A stretch of 64,000 bases of DNA from Daphnia carinata (lineage: Eukaryota > Arthropoda > Branchiopoda > Diplostraca > Daphniidae): NCBI RefSeq assembly GCF_022539665.2, contig NC_081336.1, forward strand, positions 9,524,778 through 9,588,777, read 5' to 3'. This document shows, piece after piece, positions 38,476 through 48,999 of this stretch (position 1 is its first letter; every line of letters starts with the position of its first letter). The position numbers were made by a program, and so were the translations under genes. The notes under the pieces were generated by a model that saw only the letters and a program-made list of their open reading frames with translations, searched no databases and was not told the DNA's origin.

Positions 38476-39664
38476 TTAAATGCGAGGTGGATTCAGACAA
38501 CGATCCCAGTCAGGCCAGAACGTTTCTTTCATACGTTCGCAATAACTTTTCAAGTTACTGAATTCGCCTGTGCATTTCAGAGTAAAAGAAAAGATGAAAA
38601 TTATAATTAAGGAAGATGTATTACGTGATTAGTTAAGTTTACCGTTCACGAGTTGTTCAAATGGTGAGCCGGGGCAGTTCCAAAGCAACTGACTGAGAAT
38701 TCCAAACACAGCACAGTCGGCTTCGATCGCTTTGTCTCCCATCAGAAACGGTTTGGTGCCTTTTGTACATTTAGAATTAAGTACTAATTGAGCTAAAAAA
38801 TTATTGTATGAAATACCAAGAAAATTAGAGATGGCTCGCAGGTCCTTAACACTCATTTCAATGACTTCCGCTTCTGTATGACGACCCATTCCTTGACCGT
38901 AGGCTTGTCCTTTTAGTTTCTTGATTGCCAATGGCATCATCAAAGAGAAACCTTTAGGAATATTGGGTTGAATCTGCCAGAGAGTCCTTCCTTTGGTGTA
39001 AATCCAACGCCACAAAAGCAAACCCCTAAAGCATGTTGTTTGTCAAAACAGAAATTATATTTCAGTTTAAATATTATTACTTACCAATACAAGTGTTCCT
39101 CTGCCACAATTTGGAATGCTCTAGCTATGGCTTGTTCTTCAGCTGACAAGTGTGTGCTGCAATCTTTATGGAATTTCCTAGCCAATAGTTCCACACACAA
39201 CTGGGAATCTGAAATTTCATCCCCATTTAAGGTAATCCAGGGGCTTTTACCTTTTGGTCCCAATGGTTCTTCAAAATCACTCTAAAACAAAACATTTCAA
39301 GAAGAATTTTCAAAAATTATTACAAATAAAAGCCTTACCTCGTAAGGAATACCAGTCATTCTCAAGTATGTTTCCAGTTTCAACGGGAATGGAGATATGC
39401 TTGGTGTATTCTTTCCTCGTGCAAACTGATGAAGTATCACCATATTCTTTTCCACTGAAGCCCATTTCTTTCTACAAAATGACAGTCCTAATTAAACCTT
39501 GTCATAAATTAAAACGTAAATGAATCAATGTCTTACCTACGTTGGACTTTCTTGTACGAGACGTAAACCTGACCAACAAGATAAAGTCCAGCAATGCCAG
39601 TGCCAATGACCAATAAATGCTTGCTATGATGTGAAGAAAGGAATGTTGGAACGCAGACAAACAT
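38476..39664 (-). CDS. fax: Failed axon connections (fax)-like protein, copy B
   Basis: Same family and orientation as copy A, about 45 bp upstream of its start. The first exon encodes MFVCVPTFLSSHHSKHLLV and a membrane helix (LLVIGTGIAGLYLVGQVYVSY). Then follow KKWASVEKNMVILHQFARGK, LKLETYLRMTGIPYE, SPWITLNGDEISDSQLCVELL and AIARAFQIVAEEHLYW. The C-terminal half has GMGRHTEAEVIEMSVKDLRA, KPFLMGDKAIEADCAVFGIL and WPDWDRCLNPPRI followed by TAA. The frame is open upstream to 39913, but the Met at 39664 directly precedes the hydrophobic anchor and is preferred. Confidence 0.87.
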
Positions 39665-40361
39665 TCGATAGCCGCATGCTTCATTTTTCGGCGCGCAAAT
39701 GTATTTAGCTCTCAATTCACTTCTCAGCTGACTAAACAATATCCTTGGGGCTGGATTAATCAGGAACCCACTGCAAGTAAACAAGAAGCCATCTATCGGG
39801 CATAATCGCACGTTGACAAATTTTAGACAAAATAAATTAATTGCTTTGTGAAAAATTATCATGAAATCATAAAATTTAATAGCATTTTCTGCTAACGATA
39901 AATAGGGCAACATACCTGTTGTGCAGTAACGTCAAATTTTCGGCACACGCAACTTGGTCGTTACACCAGGGGCTTAACTTCCTACTTTCCTGTCATAACT
40001 TCAGTTTTATCTTTAATAGTCATTCAGATTTATGCTTAATCAATCATGTTAAGCTTTTTATGTTTGTACGCAGTTACACATTTTTGTTGGCCATTAAAAC
40101 ACACAAACATCATGTTGTGATGTATAATGAAGATTTTAGGGCTCAAAGTTTTAAACGATAAATGCTGAATGCACAACATGAAAGAACGTTCAAAAATGGA
40201 TACATATCGTTTGCCAGGATGGGCCAAACGTTGGATTAAAGCTCCGATAGCTTACGAACGTCGTTCCTATAAACACGTTCGAACAATTAGGGCACAGTGC
40301 AGACTAGGAATACCTTCTTTAAGTACATGGAGGAAAAGAAGGGAATCTAAAGGAAAAATTT

Positions 40362-41332
40362 TTACTGCTGACGTTGTGTCTCCTTCCCTTTTCGCTCTGT
40401 TTCGACAGCATACTTTGATCCAGCTACTGTCTCAAAGTTGAGTCTTCTTTCAGCAATATGTGGCAGTGTACCAGTAGGTGTTCCCTGTGCAAATATCACA
40501 TCTCCAGAATAACGAAATAAAAAAGATAATTTTAAACTGTTTAACTTGCTTACCCAATTCAATAGCGAGCCACTGTCATCCACTAGTACAAATGTGTTGA
40601 AGGTTGGTGGAGTCCTAAATCATACAGATTAATAAAGAATGTTTGTACGTAAATAATTAATAATGTACCAGACGAGTTTGAAAGCGATCCGCGATTTGAA
40701 CTGGATGTGGGCTACATCTTGAGGGGGTTCCTTGTTGCATCCTATCATGCAAGTGCTCCATGAGCCACCGGGTCCCAGTTCTTCGATGGAAGCGATACGA
40801 ATGCCTTCCCCAAGACGATTATTATAAGCAATACCAGCTACTTTGCCTTCATTGTTGTTGTCAGCTTCATCTCCACGCATTGTGGTCAGGTCACACTAGA
40901 ATTAAAATAAGTCAGATTAAAAAATATCAATTTAATTATCTTCCAGAGCCCTACGTGATTGAAGTCGTTGAAAGAGTGTCCAGTGTAGCCTTTTCCAGGT
41001 CTCACATTTGGCAGATCCTTGAGACCACCAGCCCAAAGAATGGAACGTCTAACAGTTTGCCAGTCCTGACTCAGTTGCTCAGGTGTTAGGGATTTCACTC
41101 TCTTCTGGACATTTTGAAGACGGGTGACAGCTGTGCCAGGATACAACGAATCTATCAGACCACTGGAAGTGTTGCTTTGTGATGTAGATTCCATTTCTCT
41201 TGCGTTCTTTCCTTCTTCTACTATAGTGGGCATGCAAGCCTTTGCCGAATGTGTGATGAAAGCACTTGTTAGCAATATGCCAAGTCCTAGAGAATGGATG
41301 TTTTGGGAGCTTATTTTATTAAGAGTTTGCAT
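40362..41332 (-). CDS. Secreted protein of unknown family, duplication copy 1
   Basis: I do not recognise the family. The start MQTLNKISSQNIHSLGLGIL is followed by a signal peptide ending near THSAKA. Mature features are SLTPEQLSQDWQTVRRSILW, GGLKDLPNVRPGKGYTGHSF, a Cys pair in STCMIGCNKEPPQD, and a conserved-looking C-terminal half (TPPTFNTFVLVDDSGSLLNW, then GTPTGTLPHIAERRLNF). Four coding exons join in phase, ending at TAA 40362-40364. Copy 2 differs at scattered residues with no frame breaks, so both copies look under coding constraint. Absence of a known domain could mean a crustacean-specific family or one I fail to recall. Confidence 0.8.
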
Positions 41333-41644
41333 GTTACTTCAGTTTGGGTTAAATTTTCTCACAAATGACTGAAACTGAGCATAGGTTAACTAGGCGAAAT
41401 CGGAGTTGAGTACGTCTTGTGCTTTGTACTGGAGTTTCTGTCAGTCTCCTGATCCACAAGAGTTATGTAACTCAGTTCTTATGTAACAGGCATATGAAGA
41501 AAACTACCAACTGCAGTGCTTTTTTAAGCTAATTATAGATTTAATAATTAATAGCACACCTGAAAATTATGGAAGTGTATTAAACTTGGGTGAATGATAA
41601 TATAATCGAGTTTTCAAAAACAAATTTGACACTTAAGACAACAG

Positions 41645-41670
41645 GTAGTTCGCCATCTGTTGAGGTAATC
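41645..41670. other. CGCCATCTG word in the duplicated block
   Basis: One of the dispersed CGCCATCT words, GTTCGCCATCTGTTGAGG here and again at about 57484. It may be a remnant end of the MITE family seen at 24051-24278. Confidence 0.35.
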
Positions 41671-41952
41671 AGAAGCAGCGGAGCGAAAAACTCTGTGCCA
41701 ATGAAACAAGTTAGTTTTTAGTAAACTCGGTAACATTTCATCGTGCAAATTGATGTTAAAATATACATTCTGAAAAGATGTATAGATTTCTAACCAATTT
41801 AATTACCTCACGTCTTCTTCTAAGGTCGGGTGTCCATCAAATACGACCTGCAGAATGTTTCATCGTTTCTTTTTCTGTTTTTTTGTTTCCTTTAAATTTC
41901 CAAATAAATAAATTAACATTAATTGCTGCATCATTTTAAGAAATTAAATTTG

Positions 41953-42110
41953 TATGAAGACCTTAGCTGAGACTTCTCGTGAGGGGTGTACACTTTGCTG
42001 GCCAAAACGTAGAGACTTGCAGCAACAGCTGCACTGGCAACAATCAGACCACATCCATTTTTCGAAATGGTCAATGTCAATGTCAATGATTCGATGGCTT
42101 GTTTCAGCAT
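41953..42110 (-). pseudogene. Orphan first exon of a deleted fax gene
   Basis: This matches the first coding exon of the intact fax copy C in the other duplicate. It encodes an N-terminus beginning MLKQAIESLT and containing GLIVASAAVAASLYVLASKV, the membrane anchor. The remainder of the gene is missing: the sequence jumps from the shared intron (about 41900) to the shared 3' flank (about 41852) across some 35 bp of T-rich filler, where copy 2 has about 1 kb. The exon also has an insertion of TCAATG repeats (42070-42090) relative to copy 2. It cannot make a fax protein. Confidence 0.85.
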
Positions 42111-42871
42111 TCCGGCAGATGTACGACTTGTTTATACTGGCAAAGAATCTAAAAAGAAAATATCAGATGGCACATTGATTACACAAGGTGTATGTGGTAC
42201 GTTTGGTATCAAGATAAAGTGCAAGGTCGATATGAAATAGACGAGATACGATGCCAAGCCCAAAACAAATAGACCAATCGCAATGGATGTCTCACGTTTG
42301 CCATGCTCATTTGCTTAGTGATTGCATCGTTTTGCATTTGGCCTTACGTTAATCGAAAAATTTAAAAAGCAAGGGGAGATAACAAGAAAGCATTTCACCT
42401 GGTGCTAAAATTACGAAATTGAAAATTAAAGGGGAATAATTAAAGAAAATTCAAATATAAAAGATTTGGCGATAAGAGACTTGGTATGAAATGCAAATGT
42501 GTACGAAAACCACCATCGCTGTTCGCATTAACGTAATCATTTTCCCCTATTTCTTGCCGAGTTTATTAATTGTTTGTTTTTAATTACTCATGGGTTTTAA
42601 CCTTTTATCTTTGACGTAAACATTTGTTTTCCCCAGCTTTTTATCCTTTTGCACACGACGAACGTAAAATCGCATTGGCTCCTACAGGTTCTATCACGAT
42701 GGCAAACGGTTTTACCACATTTCGTCATACGAATTACAAATTATCATCGAATATCTCTAAAAAAAAACACACACACCAGATACAGAACCCGACTCATTTT
42801 GGGTTCTATAAAATAGCGTTGCGTCTGTGGCACATGGATGAACAATTGGAAAAAAAGCCATTTGGGACTTT

Positions 42872-43990
42872 CAATGAAGATGCATACAGATCATCATTTG
42901 TTTTACTGTTTTGCTGGCTTGTTCCATCAATGCTTTAACTGTGGACGAACAGCTCACGCAGCTGCGTGAGAGCTTTGTGAGTTAAATTTCTTTTTAATGA
43001 TTCGAAAAATTTCATTCGTGGACCTGTTTCAAATTCAGTTTGAAATGCGCGGAATTTTGGAGGAAAAAAGCAGCCGAATGGACGCCATGGAACTTCAAAT
43101 TGCCCAGTTAACAGCTAAAGTGATTCAATTGGAGAGCGTGGAAAATCAAAATGCAAGTTTTAATTCTGCTTAATTTAATTTTACAATTATTCAACTGAAT
43201 TATCTAATATTCCAAACAGAAGATTCTAATGGAAGAAATTGCCCGGCTAAATGAAATGCGAAAATCAAAGGATTTCAATCGGGCCAATGAGATCATGGAC
43301 CAGCCTAAAGCCATCGGCCAAATGCCAACATCATGCGCGGATCTAATTAAAATGGGCCACAACTTAAACGGACTATACTCGGTCATGGGAATTAAATCAG
43401 TAGAAAGTGTTTACTGCGACTTTACTATAAACCCAAGCGATCCAGGTAACATTCAATCTCTTACCATTTAATAATAATCTATAAAATAATGTTTCCGATC
43501 GCTTAAAGGTTTCGAGACGTGGATCGGCCACGTCGATGTTAAATCATCACCAACCTATTTCTTTGTGCGCAGAGGTGAATATTTTAATGGAACACGAACG
43601 CCCATCCTGTTCGACATTGAAACGCTCAACGAGGGCGCAGCTTACGACAAAACTACAGGCATTTTCACCGCACCCGTAACTGGAACATATTTCTTCACTC
43701 TCAGTGGATCGGCCGCCTTTCCCATGACGTATTACCAGTCTAGACATTTCTTTCATATTGGCCTGTTTAAAAATGAGGAAGTGATGGCCTACGCATTCCC
43801 TGACGAAGCCGACGTCTACTATCAGTACGAAGCGTTTTCGCTGCAATCGACAGTCGAATTAATGAAAGGCGATAACATTTCGATTCAAATTGTAAGCATG
43901 TCGGTAGGCGTGTCTTTGGTGACAGGTTTGTACACCCAATTTAACGGATTCCTATTGCAAGAAGATGTTTCGCAATCCCTAAACTGGTAG
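42872..43990 (+). pseudogene. C1q-domain gene, duplication copy 1, start codon lost
   Basis: Exons 2-4 are open and match the intact copy at 59680-60815: a coiled-coil exon (43039-43153), a fibrinogen-like segment with PTSCADLIKMGHNLNGLYSV and VYCDF, and a C1q domain (TGIFTAPVTGTYFFTLSGSA ... FNGFLLQEDVSQ). In exon 1 the stretch encoding the start and signal peptide differs: the words giving MTPFTK in copy 2 are missing, and insertions after GATGCA shift the frame, so no ATG is in frame with the rest. It is either a pseudogene or uses an unseen upstream exon. The C1q domain itself is intact. Confidence 0.7.
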
Positions 43991-44629
43991 TGAGCATTTT
44001 CGATCTTGCACCGAAAGTAGATACTTGATTAGATTTTAAAATGATTCATTCTAATAGCAATCGTAGACTTGGATCCCTTTAGAAATGTTTCTAGCATTTA
44101 ACCGAATTTGTTCTAAGGAGATGAATACAAGAGTCCCTTGTATATGTTAAATACGTTATTTTCAAGTGTTATTTACATCACGTACACCAACAAACCACTG
44201 CATGGTATGTTGCATGTAGGGCGATGCATGAAAATAAATGAAACTGACCTGTGAACAAAGGGATTCTTCTGTAGCTATCAAAGCGGTAACGCCAAAGGCA
44301 GGAAGACCGTTTGCATCGGGATCAGCTGATCGTGAACAATGGACTGTTTTTCACGAAAGTAGCACACACCGTTATGGAACAAAAATGTTGAAACTGTAAA
44401 CAAAAAGAATGGGTTGCATATTTTTAGACGTAAAAAAATTACAGCTATGAAAACTTACCACCGTAACGGACTTCATCACAGGCTATAAATTATTGAAACT
44501 TTTAAGTAGGGTAAAGCGTACAATCCAGAACCAAATGTAGCAGCGAAAGCTTTAACTTTATACATTTGTTTAGAATTAAAAGAGTCCTAAAATTGTTCTC
44601 AAACACAAGCTCATCTGAGTTCTATCTTA

Positions 44630-44860
44630 CCTAAATACGCCGAGCTCCCATCCTCCAAAATACGTGACTAACCGGTGAGCCAAATCCCGAGCCTGTTGTA
44701 TCCAAATGTAGTCAATGAAATGAAGTGTCGTAAATTAATTCGTATAACAATTGTTTTTGCTATAGTAACTTACCGCGTTAACTGCGTAAGGTCCAGTGGA
44801 AATCTTTGGCCACGGCCACAGCCATCGTCATTGCCGGGTTCAAGTGGTCACCTCATCAAA
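44630..44860 (-). pseudogene. Aquaporin exon debris, copy 1
   Basis: Two exons of an aquaglyceroporin survive. One (about 44631-44692) encodes ARDLAHRLVTYFGGWELGVF, the segment after the second NPA. The other (about 44775-44855) encodes GHLNPAMTMAVAVAKDF and then runs into a stop. The two exons between them in the intact gene (49695-51072) are missing. The same debris occurs in copy 2. Confidence 0.8.
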
Positions 44861-45039
44861 AGAAATCACTGAAGTCAGTGTAGACTAACCTGATAAATTA
44901 AATGCAATGAAGATGAACGTGTGAATGACATTACAACCTCTGTTGTGGCAATAAATTTGTATGGGCAGCGTAAAGACTTATCGTAAGACTGGCTATGAAA
45001 CCACAAGCATGAAAAATAGAAAAAGACAAGGACAAACTT

Positions 45040-45720
45040 ACCCAGACTCACAAATGAATATTGCTGACTCCAATTGCTTCTTTCTTAGATCCATTTTCAC
45101 AGCACGGTCTGCAAGAACGACCAAAAGAAGATAGCAGAGCTAACTCAACAGTAGTTTTTGTTATTACAGCTTTGCCGTCTGCCAACTGAAACAAAATTAA
45201 AACTGTCAATTTCAATTTCATGCAATTGGCCAAACATTTAACTGATATTACCATGCACGAGAAATTAACTAGGAAAAATTTCAACTCCATCCATCATCAA
45301 TACGTAGCTTCCTAGAACAGATAAAAAATCAGAAATTGACATGCTTTCTTTAAACTTAAAACACCATGCCGTCTACTTAACCCATCAGTTTCCACCATAC
45401 AAAATTCACGAAGTCCATTACCTCTTCTATTATTAACAAAAACATACAGCGTACGACTGAACAATTGATTCATTTCCTCGTTTTATTTTTCTTTGTTTAT
45501 CGTTGAACGAAAAAAAGCTAAAGAAATGATCCGGAATGATCAATTTTTCCATCAAATCGCGAGGAAGACGTGCATTACAACTGAAACCGCCAAGAGAAAG
45601 CAAAAGACTGCATTACCTTTCAACAATGAGTCATTCAAAGGTTATTGGTGGCGCGAAACGCCATTTCCGCTCACTGTGGATGAGGTGCCAGGTTGCCAGC
45701 ACCTCTCCACTCCTGTAAAA
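45040..45720 (-). other. Unit present in three places; possible exon remnants
   Basis: This block recurs at about 61930-62540 and, more diverged, at about 54100-54720. On the minus strand it has short open stretches with good splice donors: MDLRKKQLESAIFICESG followed by GTAAGT near 45040, and EEMNQLFSRTLYVFVNNRRG near 45400-45480. The third copy has KEMDHLFRGQSSRYILVKNQ at the same place. I do not recognise the protein; stops interrupt all three copies outside these stretches. Confidence 0.4.
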
Positions 45721-46019
45721 TTGTGAAAAAAGAAAATAAAAATGCACGAAAATTGTGGAGATTGAGAGATGTTAAAGAATAATCGATAAGAAATTATTAC
45801 GTACAATAATAAAACCAATTCGCTTAGTGCTGCCAGAGTCATAGAAACCTGGTTGCTCCACGGTGTGTGTAAATGCTACAAGTGTTTGTGGTGACTTGTG
45901 GTCCCGATTTCACCGATTTTGTGGGCGGAGCTGGCAGCGACAAAGAGCCATCTGTTGACTAGAATTAGAGATATCCTAACATCTTAAAAGAAAACCATAA
46001 GAAAACGACAATACATCAG

Positions 46020-46305
46020 TTGAAATGCCTAGTGGATAGCACCTCCGATTGCAGTGCGGGAGACCCGAGTTCGAATCTTGTCGCTGCGTTTTCTTTTTTC
46101 CATTTCCTAACGTATACTGGTCACGCGCTGCGCTAGGTTCCACTTTCTACTGTTTTTCCACTCATTGCAATTCTGTATTAAAATTTTATATTACGTAATT
46201 TATATTAGTATTATATCTATTAAGCCTCTCTGACAATTAACTTATTTGCGCAAGAAGTATTGCGCGCTGACAGGCCGTTATTACAGTAGGCCATGCTTGA
46301 AAGAC
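46020..46305 (+). mobile_element. tRNA-headed SINE-like sequence inside the DNA element
   Basis: GCCTAGTGGATAGC (A-box) and GAGTTCGAATC (B-box) stand in tRNA order at 46029-46080; the arm between them pairs poorly, so it is not a working tRNA. A related copy in inverse orientation lies at about 62645-62890, sharing the B-box region and the GGCCTACTNTAATAACGGCC word. Confidence 0.6.
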
Positions 46306-47609
46306 ACGCTTGACTTAGCCATCCGACTACTCTAAGTACAAACCGCTGGAGTAAAGTACTAAGTACTTCCCCCTCGTTTGGCGGGTCTGCTATGATTGGC
46401 TGTCAAAATTTTGGCAGGACATAGCTCATTGGTTGGGTACCTTGTAGTACTCCACCAAAACCGCTAGGTTCGCTATTTAACTGCCAGAAAAGGACCACAA
46501 GTCACCACAAACCCTTGTAGCATTTACACACAGCGTAGAGCAACCAGGTTTCTATGACTCTGCTCCCGCCATAAATAATGACTCCCGCCATCTACGTCTG
46601 CAAAATGAAGGACGATGATTTAGAAATATGGCAACTGTGGATCGGTAAACTAATTACGGTTAAAACTGCCTTTTTTGGTTGGCTTAAAGAAAACAGCTGA
46701 CTGTCTATCGGACGTGCCGGTGTGACGTATCGTGGCAGAAGCACCCTAGAAAGTCAGCGTAATGTATTACTGTCTTATCCATAATTTCAGATGGCATCCT
46801 TTATGTCACATCAACTAAAAATTCTAATCCTCCTAATAGATTCATCCAACTGTGAAAAAGAGTTAGTTTCAGGATTAAGAACCCTCAGCAAATACATCAA
46901 CGAGCCATATTCAAGTTGTAGCACAAAGGTCGTACAGCCGTGATTATTTCCGAACAGCTATGCAGTACGAAATGCTTGACGGGCAAATGGTACGCTAAAA
47001 TCCGATAAATGTCGATGTAATGGATAGATTTTGTCATTGAGGCTTTGTGACAACTGCCATGTAGCTTCTTATAGCATGATGGGACATGGTACTCTATCGT
47101 CATCAGAGATGTTACGCATGGTAATGCATTTCTTCAGAGTTAGCTTGGTTTTCTAACTTCAGCCAAACATTTGTCATATTAGGCAGAACACTGCTGAAAG
47201 GATGCAGAGGTATCATGAGCAGGACATCGGAAAATGTCCAGCCCAAGCATGATGAGTATCTTCTCACCATAAGTCAGGTGCATTGTATGGAGGAGTGGTC
47301 AAAAATGACAGCTGGCGTTGCCAGATTGTTCACAACTGCGCTCAAAAAATAGTTTTTTTTTAAAACCATGCAATAATAATAACTTTTGAGATTCAAATAT
47401 ATGAATCATTGTTCGGGAATAATGTGTCAGTTTTATTATTCGTCGTTTGCGAAAAACCTGACTAATAGAATCCATGATTATGCATACATGTTTTGAAATT
47501 TTCGAAAGAGTTTGTATTGGTTTCATGTACTACAATGCTGCACTGAATCAAGACTACAAAGGGAATAAAGCATTACAGGTTAAGGATGAAAAGAATAACT
47601 AGAATAGTT

Positions 47610-48137
47610 TTAAATGAACTCATAAATCAAATCAGCAAAATGTTGACAGTTATATGTCTCAAAGTTGTATTCCTGATTGAGATAATCTCCCTCCCACAGG
47701 TGATCAATCAGCTCCATCACTGTCGTGCTTCCAGATGCTTTTTTCACCATTTCAACACCATTCCCAATGCTAGTCTGACGATCGGATCGCCTGTACTTTT
47801 CGCAAACGCTGTCAAAGTCCGTTGATCGCTGCATGGTGACGCCTTCGTCGTTTTTCTCGATGGACCACCACCACGCGTTCGTTTCGAATACAATGAAAGC
47901 GTGATGCAATATGCCGTCCGTCAACTGCATACTGCTTAGGGGGTGCTTATAATACCTAACCTCAACAATGCGCTCTGTGACGTCGACCAACTCTGACAGT
48001 GTTTCACGTAATTCGGCATCGGTTATCGAATAATCATAACCCTCGGGCGAATCCGCGTTAGGATCAAAATACAATTTCTTCGTGTAAGCCGCACCGGTAC
48101 TCCTCGACTCTGGTATGGACGAGGTTGACGATCCCAT
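47610..48137 (-). CDS. Predicted LRAT/NlpC-P60-like protein carried on a DNA element
   Basis: Intronless 175-codon frame starting MGSSTSSIPESRST; Gly2 with Ser6 fits an N-myristoylation signal. The middle has a His in DGILHHAFIVFETNAWWWSI and the C-terminus ends ETYNCQHFADLIYEF. A His in a beta strand followed later by N-C-x-H-F is the arrangement of LRAT/HRASLS-type permuted NlpC/P60 enzymes, where the Cys and His are catalytic. By that analogy it could be an acyltransferase or thiol hydrolase, but sequence similarity otherwise is not evident to me. It lies within the 3.17-kb element with terminal inverted repeats, so it may be cargo that moves with it. No transposase features. Confidence 0.65.
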   Translation of the reverse strand: MGSSTSSIPESRSTGAAYTKKLYFDPNADSPEGYDYSITDAELRETLSELVDVTERIVEVRYYKHPLSSMQLTDGILHHAFIVFETNAWWWSIEKNDEGVTMQRSTDFDSVCEKYRRSDRQTSIGNGVEMVKKASGSTTVMELIDHLWEGDYLNQEYNFETYNCQHFADLIYEFI

Positions 48138-48999
48138 AGTTCCACACGTGGTTTCCTTAGCAAGAAGTTGAATAATTTTCCGATTTTTGCCGAGGGATCT
48201 CGTTGGCTAGTTGCTTTTCACACACACGACTGCGCAGCTTTAAACTAATTGTAAAGGCACCTGCCAACAGTTTAAAACCGTTCGATCCTTAATTTTAATA
48301 ATTTTTGAAATTTATTTAAATTTTTAATTTTTAATAATTTGATCGAGAACTATTTAGGAATATTAAATAACACTAACTTCCTTACCTTGTTAGAGAGGCA
48401 CTGATGCCGATGATCGACCGAGAAACGGACCAAGCAACGAAGCGATGCGCTTGTGACAATGCAGAGGTCCAACACGTTAGCGAGTTGCAGCGTTCTGAAA
48501 CATCGGTAGGCAACAACCAATAGCGAAATGATTGGGAACTTAATCATCACCCAGGATAAAATCGTCTTCACAGCTAAAGGCCTATCTCTGCATCGCATGC
48601 GTGGGACGTTCGTTATCAAACATGAGAAAAGGTATCTTTTGATATCTTTCTTATAACTATGGGCCAATAGTTTAAAATTTACTGCGTCATTTACGATACT
48701 CGTTTTTTGAAATTTGCATAAACTTATAGAAGTAACAAGAAAAGTCCTAAAAACAAAAAAAAAGTGCTTTTCCAGTGATTCTACGATTAAGATATTCAAT
48801 CTGAAAATGCCAAACTAAACCAATAGCCATGACCATTGACCAATAAGCGAAGTGGACAGAGCCACCATGTCACCGCATATAGGCCTGACATGGCAATAGA
48901 TTTTACGGTGCGAAAGAAAGGAATCTTATATACAAAGTCTACACAAAGCATTTGTCTAATTGTAAACAAAAAAAAAAAAAAACAGATTTCTATGACTCT

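Larger units (their letters stand above)
39855..45720. repeat. Segmental duplication, copy 1 (direct, partner about 55690-62540)
   Basis: From about 39855 the sequence matches the block starting near 55690 in the same order and orientation, about 16 kb away. Shared landmarks include the AACGATAAATAGGGCAACATACCTG word (39895; 55727), a secreted-protein gene, a fax first exon, the C1q gene, aquaporin debris and the block at 45040-45650. By eye most stretches are above 90% identical. Copy 1 lacks about 1 kb (the fax body, 57690-58690 in copy 2). Confidence 0.88.
45834..48999. mobile_element. 3.17-kb DNA element with terminal inverted repeats and 7-bp target duplication
   Basis: Left end CAGAGTCATAGAAACCTGGTT; right end, read on the minus strand, CAGAGTCATAGAAATCTGTTT (19 of 21 match). 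Both sides are flanked by GTGCTGC (45827-45833 and 49000-49006). The related block at 54640-54960 is contiguous across the equivalent point, which serves as an empty site. A further internal copy of the end, inverted, lies at 46490-46562 and matches the left end over about 70 bp. The CAG...CTG ends resemble hAT elements, which make 8-bp duplications. I found no transposase. The element carries a tRNA-like SINE head and a 175-codon gene. Confidence 0.65.

Noticed and set aside
40169-40441. Basic 90-codon plus-strand ORF conserved in both duplicates
   Set aside because: It overlaps the 3' UTR and last exon of the secreted-protein gene on the other strand; conservation is explained by the recent duplication.
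46020-46095. Possible tRNA gene (A-box and B-box present)
   Set aside because: The anticodon arm does not form five pairs around a 7-nt loop, and a related sequence occurs elsewhere; SINE head is more likely.
48350-48799. 149-codon minus-strand ORF upstream of the element cargo gene
   Set aside because: No domain, hydrophobic patches by chance in A/T-rich sequence, no splice link to the 47610-48137 gene.
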